Below are positions 18,632-29,000 of a DNA stretch of 64,000 nt, piece by piece; positions within the stretch are counted from its first letter, which is position 1; each line of letters opens with the position of its first letter. Source of the DNA: Sphingobacteriales bacterium. Its GTDB lineage: Bacteria; Bacteroidota; Bacteroidia; Chitinophagales; JADIYW01. The position numbers and the translations under genes are program-made. The notes beneath the pieces are model-generated. The model was not told the origin of the DNA and searched no databases. It saw nothing but the letters and a program-made list of their open reading frames with translations. The stretch is taken from assembly GCA_016719635.1 (NCBI GenBank), contig JADJYT010000002.1:186001-250000 (forward strand), in the 5' to 3' direction.

Positions 18632-18649
18632 AAAAGAATAGATTCTTTT
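18632..18649. promoter_or_regulatory. Perfect inverted repeat AAAAGAAT-AG-ATTCTTTT upstream of the MFS gene
   Basis: Two 8-bp arms separated by 2 bp, centred about 50 bp before the MFS start codon. It could be an operator. It is AT-rich, so chance occurrence is not excluded. Confidence 0.35.
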
Positions 18650-18689
18650 ATTCTATGTGGTTTACATTTCAGATACGTAACTTCGTACC

Positions 18690-19976
18690 GTGAAAAACGA
18701 AAAATTCATATTATACCTTCTCACGTTTATCTGGTTCTGCGCCATCGTGGATTTTTTACTGATGCTGCCACTCGGAACGGAATTGATGCATTTATACCAC
18801 ATCCAGCCCCGGGAGTACAGCATGCTGATATTTGCATTTTCGCTGAGCGGCGGCATTTCGGCTTTTATGGCTGCATTTTACATAGACCGCTATGACCGAA
18901 AAACCGTCTTGCTCACTGCATTCTTCTTTTTCGCTATCGGCAGTATCTTATGTTCCTTTGCACATACGTATCATCTAATGCTGTTTGCCAGGTTCTTTAC
19001 CGGCCTGTTCGGCGGATTACTGGGCGGTGTTTCTACCGCCTATATCAGCGACATGGTACCGTATGAGCGGCGGGGAAAAGCGATGGGTATCCTGAATCTG
19101 GGGTTTGGGCTGGCTTCTATCGTCGGTATTCCATTCGCCATCTTCATTTGCGAACACATGGATGTTTTCTGGCCTTTCCGTGTGATTGGGATTCTGTCTT
19201 TAGTCACATTGATACCCGCCATTTACTACTTACCCGAAATGCGCGACCACATTCCGCCGGACAACAATAGTATCCAGGACATTGCGCTTGCCATATTTTC
19301 ACTGGCAGCCTATCCTTTCGTCTATTATCTTTCGCGGGCGGCACGATACCGGCTGAAAGTAAATATCTCGAAGATTGCGGAAGTGCTGCGCGTATTGAAG
19401 GACAAGAACCTGCAAAATGCTTTGCTCTTCGGCTTCTTTCTGGTACTGGGTCATTTTATGTTCATCTCTTTCATCAACCCGTATCTGGTGGGCAACCTGG
19501 GATTCAAACTGGAAGACACCAAATGGATGTATATCGTTGGAGGCATTTCCGTTTCGCTCACGTCTCCTACTATCGGTAAATTTATTGATACACTGGGAAA
19601 GCTGAAATCTTTCCGGATTCTGATTCTGCTATCTTTCATTCCTATTTTAGTGATTTCGCATATCCATGAGGCATCCATCATGATGGCCTTACTGATATGT
19701 GCTTTCATGTTTATCTTCAACAGTGGCCGTATGATTGCTGCCCAGACTTTAATTACAGGCGCACCAACGGAAGAACAACGAGGTAAATTCCTGGTCATCG
19801 GATCTTCCCTGATAGAAATGAGTGAAGGGTTCTCCGCATTAATCGGCGGCTTGATTCTTACCAAAGACGAGGTGACCGGGCATTTGAACAACTACAACTA
19901 CATTGCCTATATTGCTGTGTTGATTGGTATTCTGTGTATTTACTTAGCGAGCCGGATAGAGGTGAATGCGGAATAA
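18690..19976 (+). CDS. MFS transporter
   Basis: 428 aa with about 12 hydrophobic segments. The loop motif DRYDRKTVLL follows the second segment, and a second-half equivalent lies near GKFIDTLGKL. It sits in the inner membrane and probably exports a small molecule by proton antiport, as in the drug:H+ antiporter group (similar to AraJ/Bcr-type proteins). The start is GTG, 4 nt after a TAACTTCG element (one mismatch to TAnnTTTG), suggesting a leaderless message. The substrate is unknown. The efflux cassette at 20077 is on the same strand after 100 nt. Confidence 0.87.
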   Translation: MKNEKFILYLLTFIWFCAIVDFLLMLPLGTELMHLYHIQPREYSMLIFAFSLSGGISAFMAAFYIDRYDRKTVLLTAFFFFAIGSILCSFAHTYHLMLFARFFTGLFGGLLGGVSTAYISDMVPYERRGKAMGILNLGFGLASIVGIPFAIFICEHMDVFWPFRVIGILSLVTLIPAIYYLPEMRDHIPPDNNSIQDIALAIFSLAAYPFVYYLSRAARYRLKVNISKIAEVLRVLKDKNLQNALLFGFFLVLGHFMFISFINPYLVGNLGFKLEDTKWMYIVGGISVSLTSPTIGKFIDTLGKLKSFRILILLSFIPILVISHIHEASIMMALLICAFMFIFNSGRMIAAQTLITGAPTEEQRGKFLVIGSSLIEMSEGFSALIGGLILTKDEVTGHLNNYNYIAYIAVLIGILCIYLASRIEVNAE

Positions 19977-19980
19977 CACC

Positions 19981-19992
19981 TGATAAATATCA
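19981..19992. promoter_or_regulatory. Palindromic site TGATAAATATCA (FNR/CRP-like), copy 2
   Basis: Exact second copy of the 12-bp site, 85 nt before the start of the efflux adaptor gene and 5 nt after the MFS stop codon. No well-placed -7 element was found for this one. Confidence 0.42.
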
Positions 19993-20076
19993 TATCCTGT
20001 ATAGAATTTACATTCAAAAAAAATGTACCTTTAAAGGTATTGTTTTGATAAAAAGCTACAGATAGCCAGACAACCT

Positions 20077-21180
20077 ATGCTTACCCGTAAATACTATTAT
20101 TATTTTCTGCTTTATGCTTTTTTTTTGGTGAGTTGCGGAAGAAAATCGGAAACGACCAAACCAGTCCGTAAAGACATCACAGAAACCGTTTTTGCATCGG
20201 GCACCCTGGAGCCGGATCAACAATACAATCTGACGGCTCAGGCGGAAGGCCATCTGACGGAATTAAATCTGGAAGAAGGCAATACAATCCCAGCCGGAAA
20301 AGTAGTAGCGGTGATAGACAATATTCAAAACACCATCAGCGCTATCGGCTCTAATGAGTTGTTATCAGTTGCAGAATACAATACCAATAAGAATGCGCCC
20401 GCTTTCAAACAGATCGAAGCCAATATCAGCGCAGCAGCAGAAAAATTAAAACTGGATATCGTGCAGGAAGAACGGTACAAAGTACTGTATGAAAAGGGTG
20501 CCGCTACCAGGAATGAATATGAAACCAGGCAACTGGCGACAAGCAGTTCCAAAGCCAACCTGGATGCACTCAGGGCTTCTTACGACGCCTTGAAAAAACA
20601 AACGCAACAGCAGTTGATAACGCAGCGAACACAAACAAAAGTAAATAATTACCTGAACAGCAACAATCAGCTGAAAGTGGTCGTAAGCGGAAAGGTCTAT
20701 AAAAAATTCAAGGAAAAAGGAGACTACGTCCGCAAAGGTGATATTATTGCGACTATCGGAAATCCAAATGTACTTTATGCCAAGTTAAGTGTGGATGAGT
20801 CCAATATTGCAAAAGTGCAGGTCGGGCAGGAAGTGGCAATTCAACTCAACACGTATAAAAGCAAATACTATAAGGGCAACCTGTATGAGATACTGCCTTC
20901 CTTTGACGAAAGCACCCAGTCGTTTTACTGCAAGGTCAAGTTTACAGACTCTCTTGACTTCAAGTTAGCCCGTACACAATTACAGGCAAATATTATCATT
21001 GGCCATAAAAAGAATGCGCTGCTGATTCCCCGCAACTATTTAGGCTATGGCAATACAGTGATGGTCAAAGGTAAGAAAGAACCGGTAAAGGTAACGACCG
21101 GCTTCATTGCTGACGAATGGGTGGAAATCACCGGCGGTATTCAGGAGACAACCCTCATCACCACAGAAAATCTACCATAA
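20077..21180 (+). CDS. Efflux periplasmic adaptor (MacA/HlyD family) lipoprotein
   Basis: 367 aa. The signal peptide ends in lipobox LVSC (C20), so the protein is a lipoprotein facing the periplasm. A biotinyl-lipoyl-like half-motif (FASGTLEPDQQYNLTAQAEG) is followed by a coiled-coil hairpin at about residues 95-190, rich in Glu, Lys and Ala. The second lipoyl half (VVVSGKVYKKFKEKGDYVRKGD) and beta-barrel come next. It should link the inner-membrane ABC transporter to an outer-membrane factor. The permease follows 4 nt after its stop codon, and no TolC gene is present here. Confidence 0.88.
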   Translation: MLTRKYYYYFLLYAFFLVSCGRKSETTKPVRKDITETVFASGTLEPDQQYNLTAQAEGHLTELNLEEGNTIPAGKVVAVIDNIQNTISAIGSNELLSVAEYNTNKNAPAFKQIEANISAAAEKLKLDIVQEERYKVLYEKGAATRNEYETRQLATSSSKANLDALRASYDALKKQTQQQLITQRTQTKVNNYLNSNNQLKVVVSGKVYKKFKEKGDYVRKGDIIATIGNPNVLYAKLSVDESNIAKVQVGQEVAIQLNTYKSKYYKGNLYEILPSFDESTQSFYCKVKFTDSLDFKLARTQLQANIIIGHKKNALLIPRNYLGYGNTVMVKGKKEPVKVTTGFIADEWVEITGGIQETTLITTENLP

Positions 21181-21184
21181 CTGC

Positions 21185-22420
21185 ATGCGAACCACCGTAA
21201 ATGTAGAAATAGCGCTTACCCACCTGCTCACCCGCAGGAAGCAAACTATTGTGGCGGCTTTGGGGGTAATGATTGGAGTGGCTATTTATATTTTCATGAA
21301 TTCCATGATGACCGGTTTTGACCGCTCTGCCAATGAATCCTTTTTTAAAACGATGCCGCACATCCGGATTTACAAAGAAGATGTCATCAGTAGATCCATC
21401 TTGCCGGATCCCTACCAAAGCACGACCCCTGTTATCATCAATCCCAAGATCGCAACAGACGCGAAAAACCTGATTAACCCCTTTCAGATTGTCGCTATGC
21501 TGAAAAAACAACCGGATGTCGTTGCTGTAGCGCCGAATGTAACGGTCAATATTTTTTACAACAACGGAAAGTCTCAGCTAAGCGGTATTGCCTCCGGCAT
21601 AAATGTGCCGGAACAAAATAAAATGTTCAACATCGAATCCTTTTTAGTGGAAGGCAATATTAACGATTTACAAACCACTCAGAACGGTATTATCCTTGGA
21701 ACGGGTATTGCCGCCAGTCTGAACATTCAACTCCACGACAACATTACGGTGACTTCTTCCAAAGGCGTATTCAAGGTAATGAAGGTGGTTGGATTTTTCC
21801 AATCAAACAACTCCCTGGTCGACAAATCGAAATCATACATCAACATAGCGGCGGCGCAGCAACTCCTGCAAGCAGGTCCCACATATGTAACGGATATATA
21901 CGTCAACATCAAGAATCCCGACATTTCAGACCGCTCCATTCCTGCCTTCTCCAGACTGACGGGTTATGCGGCGGAAGACTGGAAAAAAGCCAACGAAGCG
22001 ATACTGTCGGCTTACAAGGCAAGAAGAATTATGGGTTATGCCATTTCCTTATCTATACTGCTGGTAGCGGGATTCGGCATTTTTAATATTCTGAACATGT
22101 CCATCCTGGAAAAAATGAATGACATCGCCATACTTAAAGCCACCGGATTTTCCGGAAAAGATGTCGTACGCATTTTTGTGTCACAGGCTGTATTCATTGG
22201 GGTAGCAGGTGTTTTGCTAGGCATCGCGCTGAACTTCGTTCTGGTGCGGGCGATGAGCAATGTCTATATTGGCGGCGACACCGGATATTTCCCCATACGC
22301 CTTGAACCGCTTATTGTAGCCGAAGGAATCCTTTTCGGATTAATCATCACCTTTATCGCCGGTTATATTCCATCCCGGAAAGCTGCCAATGTTGACCCGG
22401 TAAGGATTTTCAGGAAATGA
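21185..22420 (+). CDS. ABC transporter permease (MacB/FtsX type)
   Basis: 411 aa from the ATG at 21185; a longer frame overlapping the adaptor gene adds residues unlike the family. One N-terminal transmembrane helix (about 25-45) is followed by a large periplasmic MacB_PCD domain of about 220 residues. Three C-terminal helices belong to an FtsX domain, with the family signature near NMSILEKMNDIAILKATGFS. It forms the membrane part of a tripartite efflux or lipid/lipoprotein-handling pump. Its stop overlaps the ATPase start (ATGA), so the two are translationally coupled. Confidence 0.88.
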   Translation: MRTTVNVEIALTHLLTRRKQTIVAALGVMIGVAIYIFMNSMMTGFDRSANESFFKTMPHIRIYKEDVISRSILPDPYQSTTPVIINPKIATDAKNLINPFQIVAMLKKQPDVVAVAPNVTVNIFYNNGKSQLSGIASGINVPEQNKMFNIESFLVEGNINDLQTTQNGIILGTGIAASLNIQLHDNITVTSSKGVFKVMKVVGFFQSNNSLVDKSKSYINIAAAQQLLQAGPTYVTDIYVNIKNPDISDRSIPAFSRLTGYAAEDWKKANEAILSAYKARRIMGYAISLSILLVAGFGIFNILNMSILEKMNDIAILKATGFSGKDVVRIFVSQAVFIGVAGVLLGIALNFVLVRAMSNVYIGGDTGYFPIRLEPLIVAEGILFGLIITFIAGYIPSRKAANVDPVRIFRK

Positions 22421-23109
22421 CGGATAGGAAAATCATATTGAGTGCGAAGGGCATCGGTAAATATTTCTATGAACCGGTGAAGTTCAAGGTATTGGACAGC
22501 ATAACATTTGATATCCGTCAGGGCGAATTCCTCAGCATCATTGGTAAATCAGGCTGCGGAAAGTCCACGTTGCTCTATATCCTTTCCACCATGGATACGG
22601 ATTACGAAGGCGAACTGATCATAGATGGCGAAAACCTGACACACTATAAACAGGAACAACTGGCCGCCATCCGCAATGAGAAAATCGGGTTTATCTTTCA
22701 GTTCCATTTCTTACTCCCTGAATTTTCCTGTCTTAAGAACATCATGATTCCGGCATTAAAACTTGGGAAATATTCCAGAGAAGAAATTGAAGCCAGAGCG
22801 TATGAAAAGCTGAAATTGCTGGGATTAAAGGACCAGGCACTGAAACCGTCTTCCAAGCTTTCGGGCGGTCAACAGCAGCGGGTGGCGATTGCAAGGGCCC
22901 TGATCAACGACCCGCTGATCATTATGGGTGATGAACCCACCGGAAATCTGGATACTGCCAATACAAATAACGTATTTGACATATTAAAAGAACTGGCACA
23001 TGATTTCAAGCAAACCATCATAGCCGTCACACATGATACGGATTTTGCCAGAGCCTCAGACCGAACCATAGAAATGGAAGACGGAAAGATCATCAGCCTG
23101 GGGTATTAA
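22417..23109 (+). CDS. ABC transporter ATP-binding protein (LolD/MacB-like)
   Basis: 230 aa. Walker A GKSGCGKST (43-51), Q-loop FIFQFHFLLPEFS, signature LSGGQQQRVAIARAL, Walker B LIIMGDEPTGNLD and the switch His in AVTHD are all present, so the ATPase is intact. It powers the permease with which it overlaps by 4 nt. Together with the lipoprotein adaptor it makes a MacAB-like cassette with the ATPase as a separate subunit. It ends 3 nt from convergent hemH. Confidence 0.93.
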   Translation: MTDRKIILSAKGIGKYFYEPVKFKVLDSITFDIRQGEFLSIIGKSGCGKSTLLYILSTMDTDYEGELIIDGENLTHYKQEQLAAIRNEKIGFIFQFHFLLPEFSCLKNIMIPALKLGKYSREEIEARAYEKLKLLGLKDQALKPSSKLSGGQQQRVAIARALINDPLIIMGDEPTGNLDTANTNNVFDILKELAHDFKQTIIAVTHDTDFARASDRTIEMEDGKIISLGY

Positions 23110-23112
23110 AGA

Positions 23113-24135
23113 TTACCCGGTCACGAGATCACAGACCGCTTCCACCCATTTGTCTTCGGAATTCAGGCTTTCCACCAGTGTGATGCTTTCGCCGCCATGT
23201 TCTTGGTACAGTTCCAGGTATTCCGTACGGATTTCGTACAAGGTTTCCAGGCAATCCGCCACGAATGCCGGGGAAAAAACCAGCAGCTTTTTCTTACCTG
23301 CTTTTGTCAGTTCTGGGATGACTGCCACCGTATAGGGTTCCAGCCAGACTTCCTTCCCCAAACGCGACTGAAATGTCACGGTAAATTTATCTTTCGGGAG
23401 ATTCAATTTTTCCGTAATCAGCCTCGTCGTTTCATAGCATTGCGCTTTGTAACAATGCTGATTGATTTCTGTCATCTTCGCACAGCAGTCTTTGTTTTGC
23501 AAACAATGCTTACCCGTAATATCGGCGTTCTTTAAATGACGCGCCGGCAAGCCATGGTAGGAAAACAAGACATGGTCGTAATCATCGAAATTGAATTTAT
23601 TGCCCTGCGCCGCAAACGCATCGATAAATTTCTCCTTGTCGTAAAAATGATGAATATATTTCAAATCCGGAATGGTCAGCCATTTGGATGTAATTTCCTG
23701 TACTTTCTGAATCACTGAATCGTTACAGGCGGAAGAGTATTGCGGAAACAAGGGCAGCACCACAATCTTATTCACCTGCTGCAGCCTGAATTTCTCCAGG
23801 ACACTCGCCAGACTTGGATTTTGGTACCGCATGGCATATTCCACCACAAATTCATCACCATTCAGTTTTGCAGCTACTTTTTTAGTCAGGTCCTGCAGGT
23901 GATAAAGCAAGGGCGACCCTCGGTTCTTATCCCATATCTCGCGGTAGGTTTTGGCAGAATTTTTATAGCGCAGTGGAACAATGATGCCGCGCACCAGCAA
24001 TTGGCGAACCAGCCACGGATAGTCAATCACACGGCCGTCGGTTAAAAACTCATTCAAATATTTAAACACATCGCCATTGTTCGGGCTGTCGGGTGTTCCA
24101 AGATTTACGAGTAATATGCCGGTCTTTTTGATCAT
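23113..24135 (-). CDS. hemH: Ferrochelatase
   Basis: 340 aa, typical length. It inserts Fe2+ into protoporphyrin IX to make haem. The N-terminal GILLVNLGTPDSP is characteristic, the metal-binding His is in LFSYHGLP, and the Glu-containing helix lies near FVADCLETLYEI. It is cytoplasmic or at the inner face of the membrane. It follows hemL after 44 nt on the same strand, so the pair probably forms a haem-synthesis operon. Confidence 0.95.
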   Translation of the reverse strand: MIKKTGILLVNLGTPDSPNNGDVFKYLNEFLTDGRVIDYPWLVRQLLVRGIIVPLRYKNSAKTYREIWDKNRGSPLLYHLQDLTKKVAAKLNGDEFVVEYAMRYQNPSLASVLEKFRLQQVNKIVVLPLFPQYSSACNDSVIQKVQEITSKWLTIPDLKYIHHFYDKEKFIDAFAAQGNKFNFDDYDHVLFSYHGLPARHLKNADITGKHCLQNKDCCAKMTEINQHCYKAQCYETTRLITEKLNLPKDKFTVTFQSRLGKEVWLEPYTVAVIPELTKAGKKKLLVFSPAFVADCLETLYEIRTEYLELYQEHGGESITLVESLNSEDKWVEAVCDLVTG

Positions 24136-24179
24136 ACCTTATGTTTGATATCCGTGTCTCTTTTAAAAAAATGAAAGAT

Positions 24180-25478
24180 TTACGCCTGTATAAATAAATT
24201 ATCAAATGCATTGTTCATCACAACGGTTGTTTTATCAATATCTTCATCCGAATGTGCCGCAGAAACAAAACCCACTTCATAGCCGGAAGGACCGAAATAG
24301 ATGCCATTATCCAGCAGGTAGTGATACACCTTGGCGAATAAAGACATCTTGCCTGAATTAATCTGGTCGGCACGATTCAGGTGTGCCATATCGGAAAACG
24401 CAAACCAGAAAATGGAACCGATATTGTAAATCGTAATCTCGTAGCCTTTCGCACGGATATGCTGCCGGATGCCATCTACCAATTTATCAGTCTTATGTTG
24501 CAGCTGATGGTAAAAATCAGGCTGCAAACATGCCGTAAGCTGCGCCGCACCTGCGGCCATCGCCACCGGATTACCGCTGAGTGTGCCTGCCTGGTAAACA
24601 GGGCCGAGCGGCGAGATATGATTCATGATTTCATGGCTGGCACCATAGGCACCTACCGGCATTCCGCCGCCGATGATTTTTCCGAATGTGATGATATCGG
24701 GTTGTATCTTATAAAGACCCGCTGCACCTTCAAAGCCGACACGGAACCCTGAAATGACTTCATCGAAAATCAACAGAACGTTATACTTCGTACACATTTC
24801 GCGGAGATACAGCAAGAATTTATGCGACTGAATCAGCAATCCGTTATTGGCCGGTATCGGCTCTATGATGACAGCGGCAATTTCGTGGTGCAGTTTTTCC
24901 AAAGTTGTACGAAAGGCTTCCTCGTCATTTAACGGCAACACGATGGTTTCATTCGCAAAGCTCTCCGGCACACCGGCAGATGTTGATTCACCGAATGTGA
25001 CCAGACCGGAACCCGCTTTCACCAATAAAGAATCGACATGTCCGTGATAGCAGCCTTCAAACTTGATGATTTTTGATTTTTGTGTGACACCGCGCGCCAA
25101 ACGCAATGCGGACATGACCGCTTCCGTTCCGCTGCTGACGAATCTTATCATCTCGATAAAGCTATGATTCGAAATAATCAATTCCGCCAATTGGTTTTCC
25201 AAAGCTGTCGGCGTGCCGAAAGAAGCGCCATTTTTAACGGTTTCAATAATTGCCTGTTCAACAGCATCATTTGCATGGCCGAGAATAAGTGGGCCCCAGG
25301 AACAGCAATAGTCAATAAATTCATTGCCGTCTTCATCCCAGACATGGGCACCTTTTCCTTTTTTCATAAATACGGGTGTGCCGCCTACTGATTTAAACGC
25401 ACGCACCGGAGAATTGACGCCTCCCGGCATCAAGGATCTTGCTTTTTCAAAAAGTCGTTTGGAATTATCTTGTTTCAT
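24180..25478 (-). CDS. hemL: Glutamate-1-semialdehyde 2,1-aminomutase
   Basis: 432 aa from ATG 25478, matching family N-termini (LMPGGVNSPVRAF follows soon after). A GTG at 25496 would add six residues. It is a PLP-dependent fold-type I enzyme: the PLP Lys lies in ITFGKIIGGGMPVGAYG and the acidic ring-N partner in LLIFDEVISGFR. It makes 5-aminolevulinate from glutamate semialdehyde (C5 pathway). A TATTTTTC element (25501-25508, minus strand) lies just upstream, giving a leader of about 18 nt if ATG is used. It is paired with hemH. Confidence 0.94.
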   Translation of the reverse strand: MKQDNSKRLFEKARSLMPGGVNSPVRAFKSVGGTPVFMKKGKGAHVWDEDGNEFIDYCCSWGPLILGHANDAVEQAIIETVKNGASFGTPTALENQLAELIISNHSFIEMIRFVSSGTEAVMSALRLARGVTQKSKIIKFEGCYHGHVDSLLVKAGSGLVTFGESTSAGVPESFANETIVLPLNDEEAFRTTLEKLHHEIAAVIIEPIPANNGLLIQSHKFLLYLREMCTKYNVLLIFDEVISGFRVGFEGAAGLYKIQPDIITFGKIIGGGMPVGAYGASHEIMNHISPLGPVYQAGTLSGNPVAMAAGAAQLTACLQPDFYHQLQHKTDKLVDGIRQHIRAKGYEITIYNIGSIFWFAFSDMAHLNRADQINSGKMSLFAKVYHYLLDNGIYFGPSGYEVGFVSAAHSDEDIDKTTVVMNNAFDNLFIQA

Positions 25479-25552
25479 TTGTTTACATTCATTCACTCTA
25501 GAAAAATAAAGCGTAAAAATACGAAATCGGATGTATTGTTTGGATTAAATGA

Positions 25553-26059
25553 TCATATATTCTCTTTAGAACTGCGGATCATTTCGGCGTAATTCTGTTT
25601 CAGGAGCATTGCCCGCACTATCCGGACAATACGTTTTTCTTTTGTTTCCGGGGTTTTAGCCGCATCCACATATTTGCTGAAATAGTTCTGATGAGAAGAC
25701 GGAAGCGATGTAAAAAAGGCTAACGCCTCCGCATCATCCTGCAGGCAAAGCATCAGGTCCCGGTTTAATTCATATTCCGTTTCATCTTTTTCCAGTTGCA
25801 CAAAAATCTCCGCCCCGGTCTTTTTCCCCATCCGTTTCCGCAAGTCTGACTTCAATGGAAGAATATAATTTCCTTCGCCCATCGGTATTAACGATATACC
25901 ATTGATAGCAGTTTCATCGAGGTATCCTTTTACCCTAAACGATTTTTTGTCACCCGGATTCATCTTTTCGGCAATATCAGATGGAATAAAGATATAGGAC
26001 CAGCCGGTTTTCTCCCCTTTTCTGCCAAATTTTTCTATGACGGTCTTCCAATCAGGCAT
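25553..26059 (-). CDS. YdeI/OmpD-associated family protein with DUF1905 domain
   Basis: 168 aa from the ATG at 26059. That codon overlaps the end of the kinase gene by 8 nt (ATGCCTGA), which decides the start over the longer open frame beginning at 26101. The N-terminal half is a small beta-rich DUF1905 domain (GWSYIFIP ... KSFRVKGYLD). The C-terminal half has the helical YdeI-like repeat (ALAFFTSLPSSHQNYFSKYV, then KTPETKEKRI and a terminal helix). The function is unknown; family members have been tied loosely to peptide resistance. Translational coupling with the kinase is the only context clue. Confidence 0.8.
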   Translation of the reverse strand: MPDWKTVIEKFGRKGEKTGWSYIFIPSDIAEKMNPGDKKSFRVKGYLDETAINGISLIPMGEGNYILPLKSDLRKRMGKKTGAEIFVQLEKDETEYELNRDLMLCLQDDAEALAFFTSLPSSHQNYFSKYVDAAKTPETKEKRIVRIVRAMLLKQNYAEMIRSSKENI

Positions 26060-29000
26060 CTTTCCATTTTGGTAGCTGAATATAAAAAACAGTATGCTCA
26101 CTTACGACGGAATCAAACCATATTTTTCCATTCATCCGTTCCACAATATTCTTGCTAATGGCCAATCCCAATCCGGTACCACTGGATTTTGTGGTGAAAT
26201 TGGGCTCAAAAATGTGCGTTCTCTTATCTTCCGAAATCCCAATACCATTGTCTTTTACCAAGACAACATAACCGTCTTCAGTTACATTCATTTCTATATC
26301 AATTCGGCCTTCTCTTGTTTCGGGTATTGCCTGTGTGGCATTTTTAATCACATTGGTAAACACGCGCATCAGCTGTTCCCTGTCGCCGTATACGTACGCA
26401 TGTTCCGGCAACGGGCTGACGGAAATCTCCACATGCTCCATTTCCCTGAATAATTCTATCGTTGAAATCAGCAAGGGTACGCTGTCCACCTTTTCAAAAC
26501 TGCCCTGCGGCATTTTGGCAAAATCTGAAAAGGCTGTAGCAATATTGGATAAATTATCTATCTGCTCAATCAGGCGATGTGCTATTTTTTCGGTCATATC
26601 CTTGATATCCGGCGAGTCATCTCTGAGTGCACGTTGTAAATGCTGAATACTCAGTTTCATCGGGGTAAGCGGATTCTTAATTTCGTGTGCCACCTGTTTG
26701 GCCATTTCCCGCCAGGCTCCTTCCCGTTCTGACTTTGCCAACAAATCCGCGCTCTTTTCCAACTCCGCCAGCATGAGGTTATATTGTTTCACCAGCAATC
26801 CGATCTCATCATCATTTTTCCAGGTAATCGGCGTATTGGTTTTACCAAACTGCAAGCCTTTAATACTTTCGGAAATAAGCGTCAGCGAATTGGTAATCGA
26901 ACGCGACAAGACGACGGCGAAGAAAGCGGCTGCTATCAGGAAAATCACATATACATTGACCAGCGCCACTAAAAAATAGGACAAATCTTCCTGAAAGCTT
27001 TTTTGTTTTCCGTAATAGGGGAAATTAAAATAACCCAACACCTTCCCATTGCTCCTGAACGGCTGATAGGCGCTTAAATAGGTAAGATTGCCGACCGTTT
27101 CATCCTGTACAAACTTAGACTTTCCTTTGATGATTAAATTATAATAAGCACCGGCATCCATCTTTTCCGATATCAGATTTCTTTTAAATATCTCCGGCTG
27201 AGAGGACTGCAGCAATTCCCCTTTAGGACTGTAGACATTAATATCCAGAGCGTGTATGGTCGAGAGCGTTTTGGTCTTTTGCTGTATCACCTTATCGAAT
27301 GTATTGCTGCCATACAAAGGATATTCTTCGAGGTAATATTGTGATACATTCTTCATCACCGTATTCACTTTCTTGAGCAGACGGTTATTGTGATAAAGGT
27401 TGTACTGGTACTGAAAATAAACCATGGTTACAACGCCAATCACCAGTAATGAAAAGAGCACCAGTGTAATCATGGAATTCTGTATTTGTTTTTGCAATGT
27501 ATTCCCTTTTAAGAAATTCCGCAGGGAGTCGTTACCCCAAAATCTTTCAGAAAACCCGATGTAATCCATCAGGATGAAGAAGAACAGAAAGAATATCAGG
27601 ATATAGGAAAAAACAGACAAGGTACTCAACGCAGGCTGATTGCTTTCGGACAGCACAATTTGTTTATCCCTGCCGTAGTAAATCATGTGATTATAGTCGT
27701 TGTTCTTGAAGTAAGTAAACTCCTTGTTGGACTTTACGGGAAAATTAAACTTTATCTGATATTCATATTCCCCTTTCTGCTTAACCAGGTATTTGCTGTC
27801 ATAGATGGCATATGAAAAATTGTCAAACTCTTCGTCGTAGTAATTTTTCTGTTTCAGCAACAATTCGGGATAAGCACTATATGAACTGAATATTTTAGGA
27901 ATGAGTTCTACAAACAGGTAACCCAACAACACGCCATCCTCTTTAATTGGGAAATAGCCCAGGTATTTTTCTCCGTTTTCCTTTATCGACAGATAATAGA
28001 AATTAGCTGAGATTGATTTGGCTTTTTTGTAAAAGCGGGCATTATTTAATTTATAAAATTCCTTTTGGGCAATCCCCACCAGTGGAACCCCATCTTTGTC
28101 AAACATATAAGTCTGAATATGATACCGCTTTACAAACTGCTTAAAATATTTGGAAGAAATGCGTTTATCAACATCGAAATTTGACAGATAGGGACTCTTA
28201 AAATAGGATTTAATAAAATTATCCTTTACTATCTGCTGTTCCGTCTCAATCAATCCAAACTCTTCACCTACGTCGCGCTCCGCTACCAGTTCCTCCATTC
28301 TGTATTTACGCTTTTCTATATCCTTTTTACCGGTATTGTAGATAACTACCACAGAAGTGAGGAAAGCAATCAATGACAACAAAACCAGATTAGCTATAAA
28401 TCTGTATTTCCTGTTGTTCTGTATAAACGAATGTTCGTAATAAAAGAACAGAAAGAAAGTAAAGAGCCACAGGAGCAGAAAGAAAGGATAAAAGAGATCC
28501 GTGAACTCTCCGATAATATAACCAACTGCCCAACCGATCAATGCATAAACCAGAAGATAAACAACAAACCGTTTGTCCGGTTTTGCATCGAAAATCCATT
28601 TCATCCAGTACAACAAACCTGACATCAGCAACCCAAAGACAACCAGGCTGATAAAGGTGTACCGGTCTAAAGTGTTAATCAGGTAAAAATTGAAACTGAT
28701 AACGGAGTTCTGGATCACACTCTGCATGATATATATCATCACAAAATAAATAGCCACCGGAAATGCCAGGATAAAATAGATAAAATTCATTCTTATTTTA
28801 TCAGATGGAATGAACCTTAGGAAAGAAAGCGACCAGGTCAGCAAAAAAATCCGGATCAACAAGGCGCCCAGCGTATTGCTCCAGTAAGCTGAGGCATACA
28901 GATTGGAAGAAAACAAGAGAGAGGTTTTAGTCAGTGAAAATAATTTCAATTGATTGCACATCAGCTCTGTAAATAAGGATATGAGTAAGACAACTATAAA

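Noticed and set aside
21107..21184. Extended start for the ABC permease
   Set aside because: It would overlap the adaptor gene by 74 nt; the ATG at 21185 starts just before the first membrane helix and fits the family.
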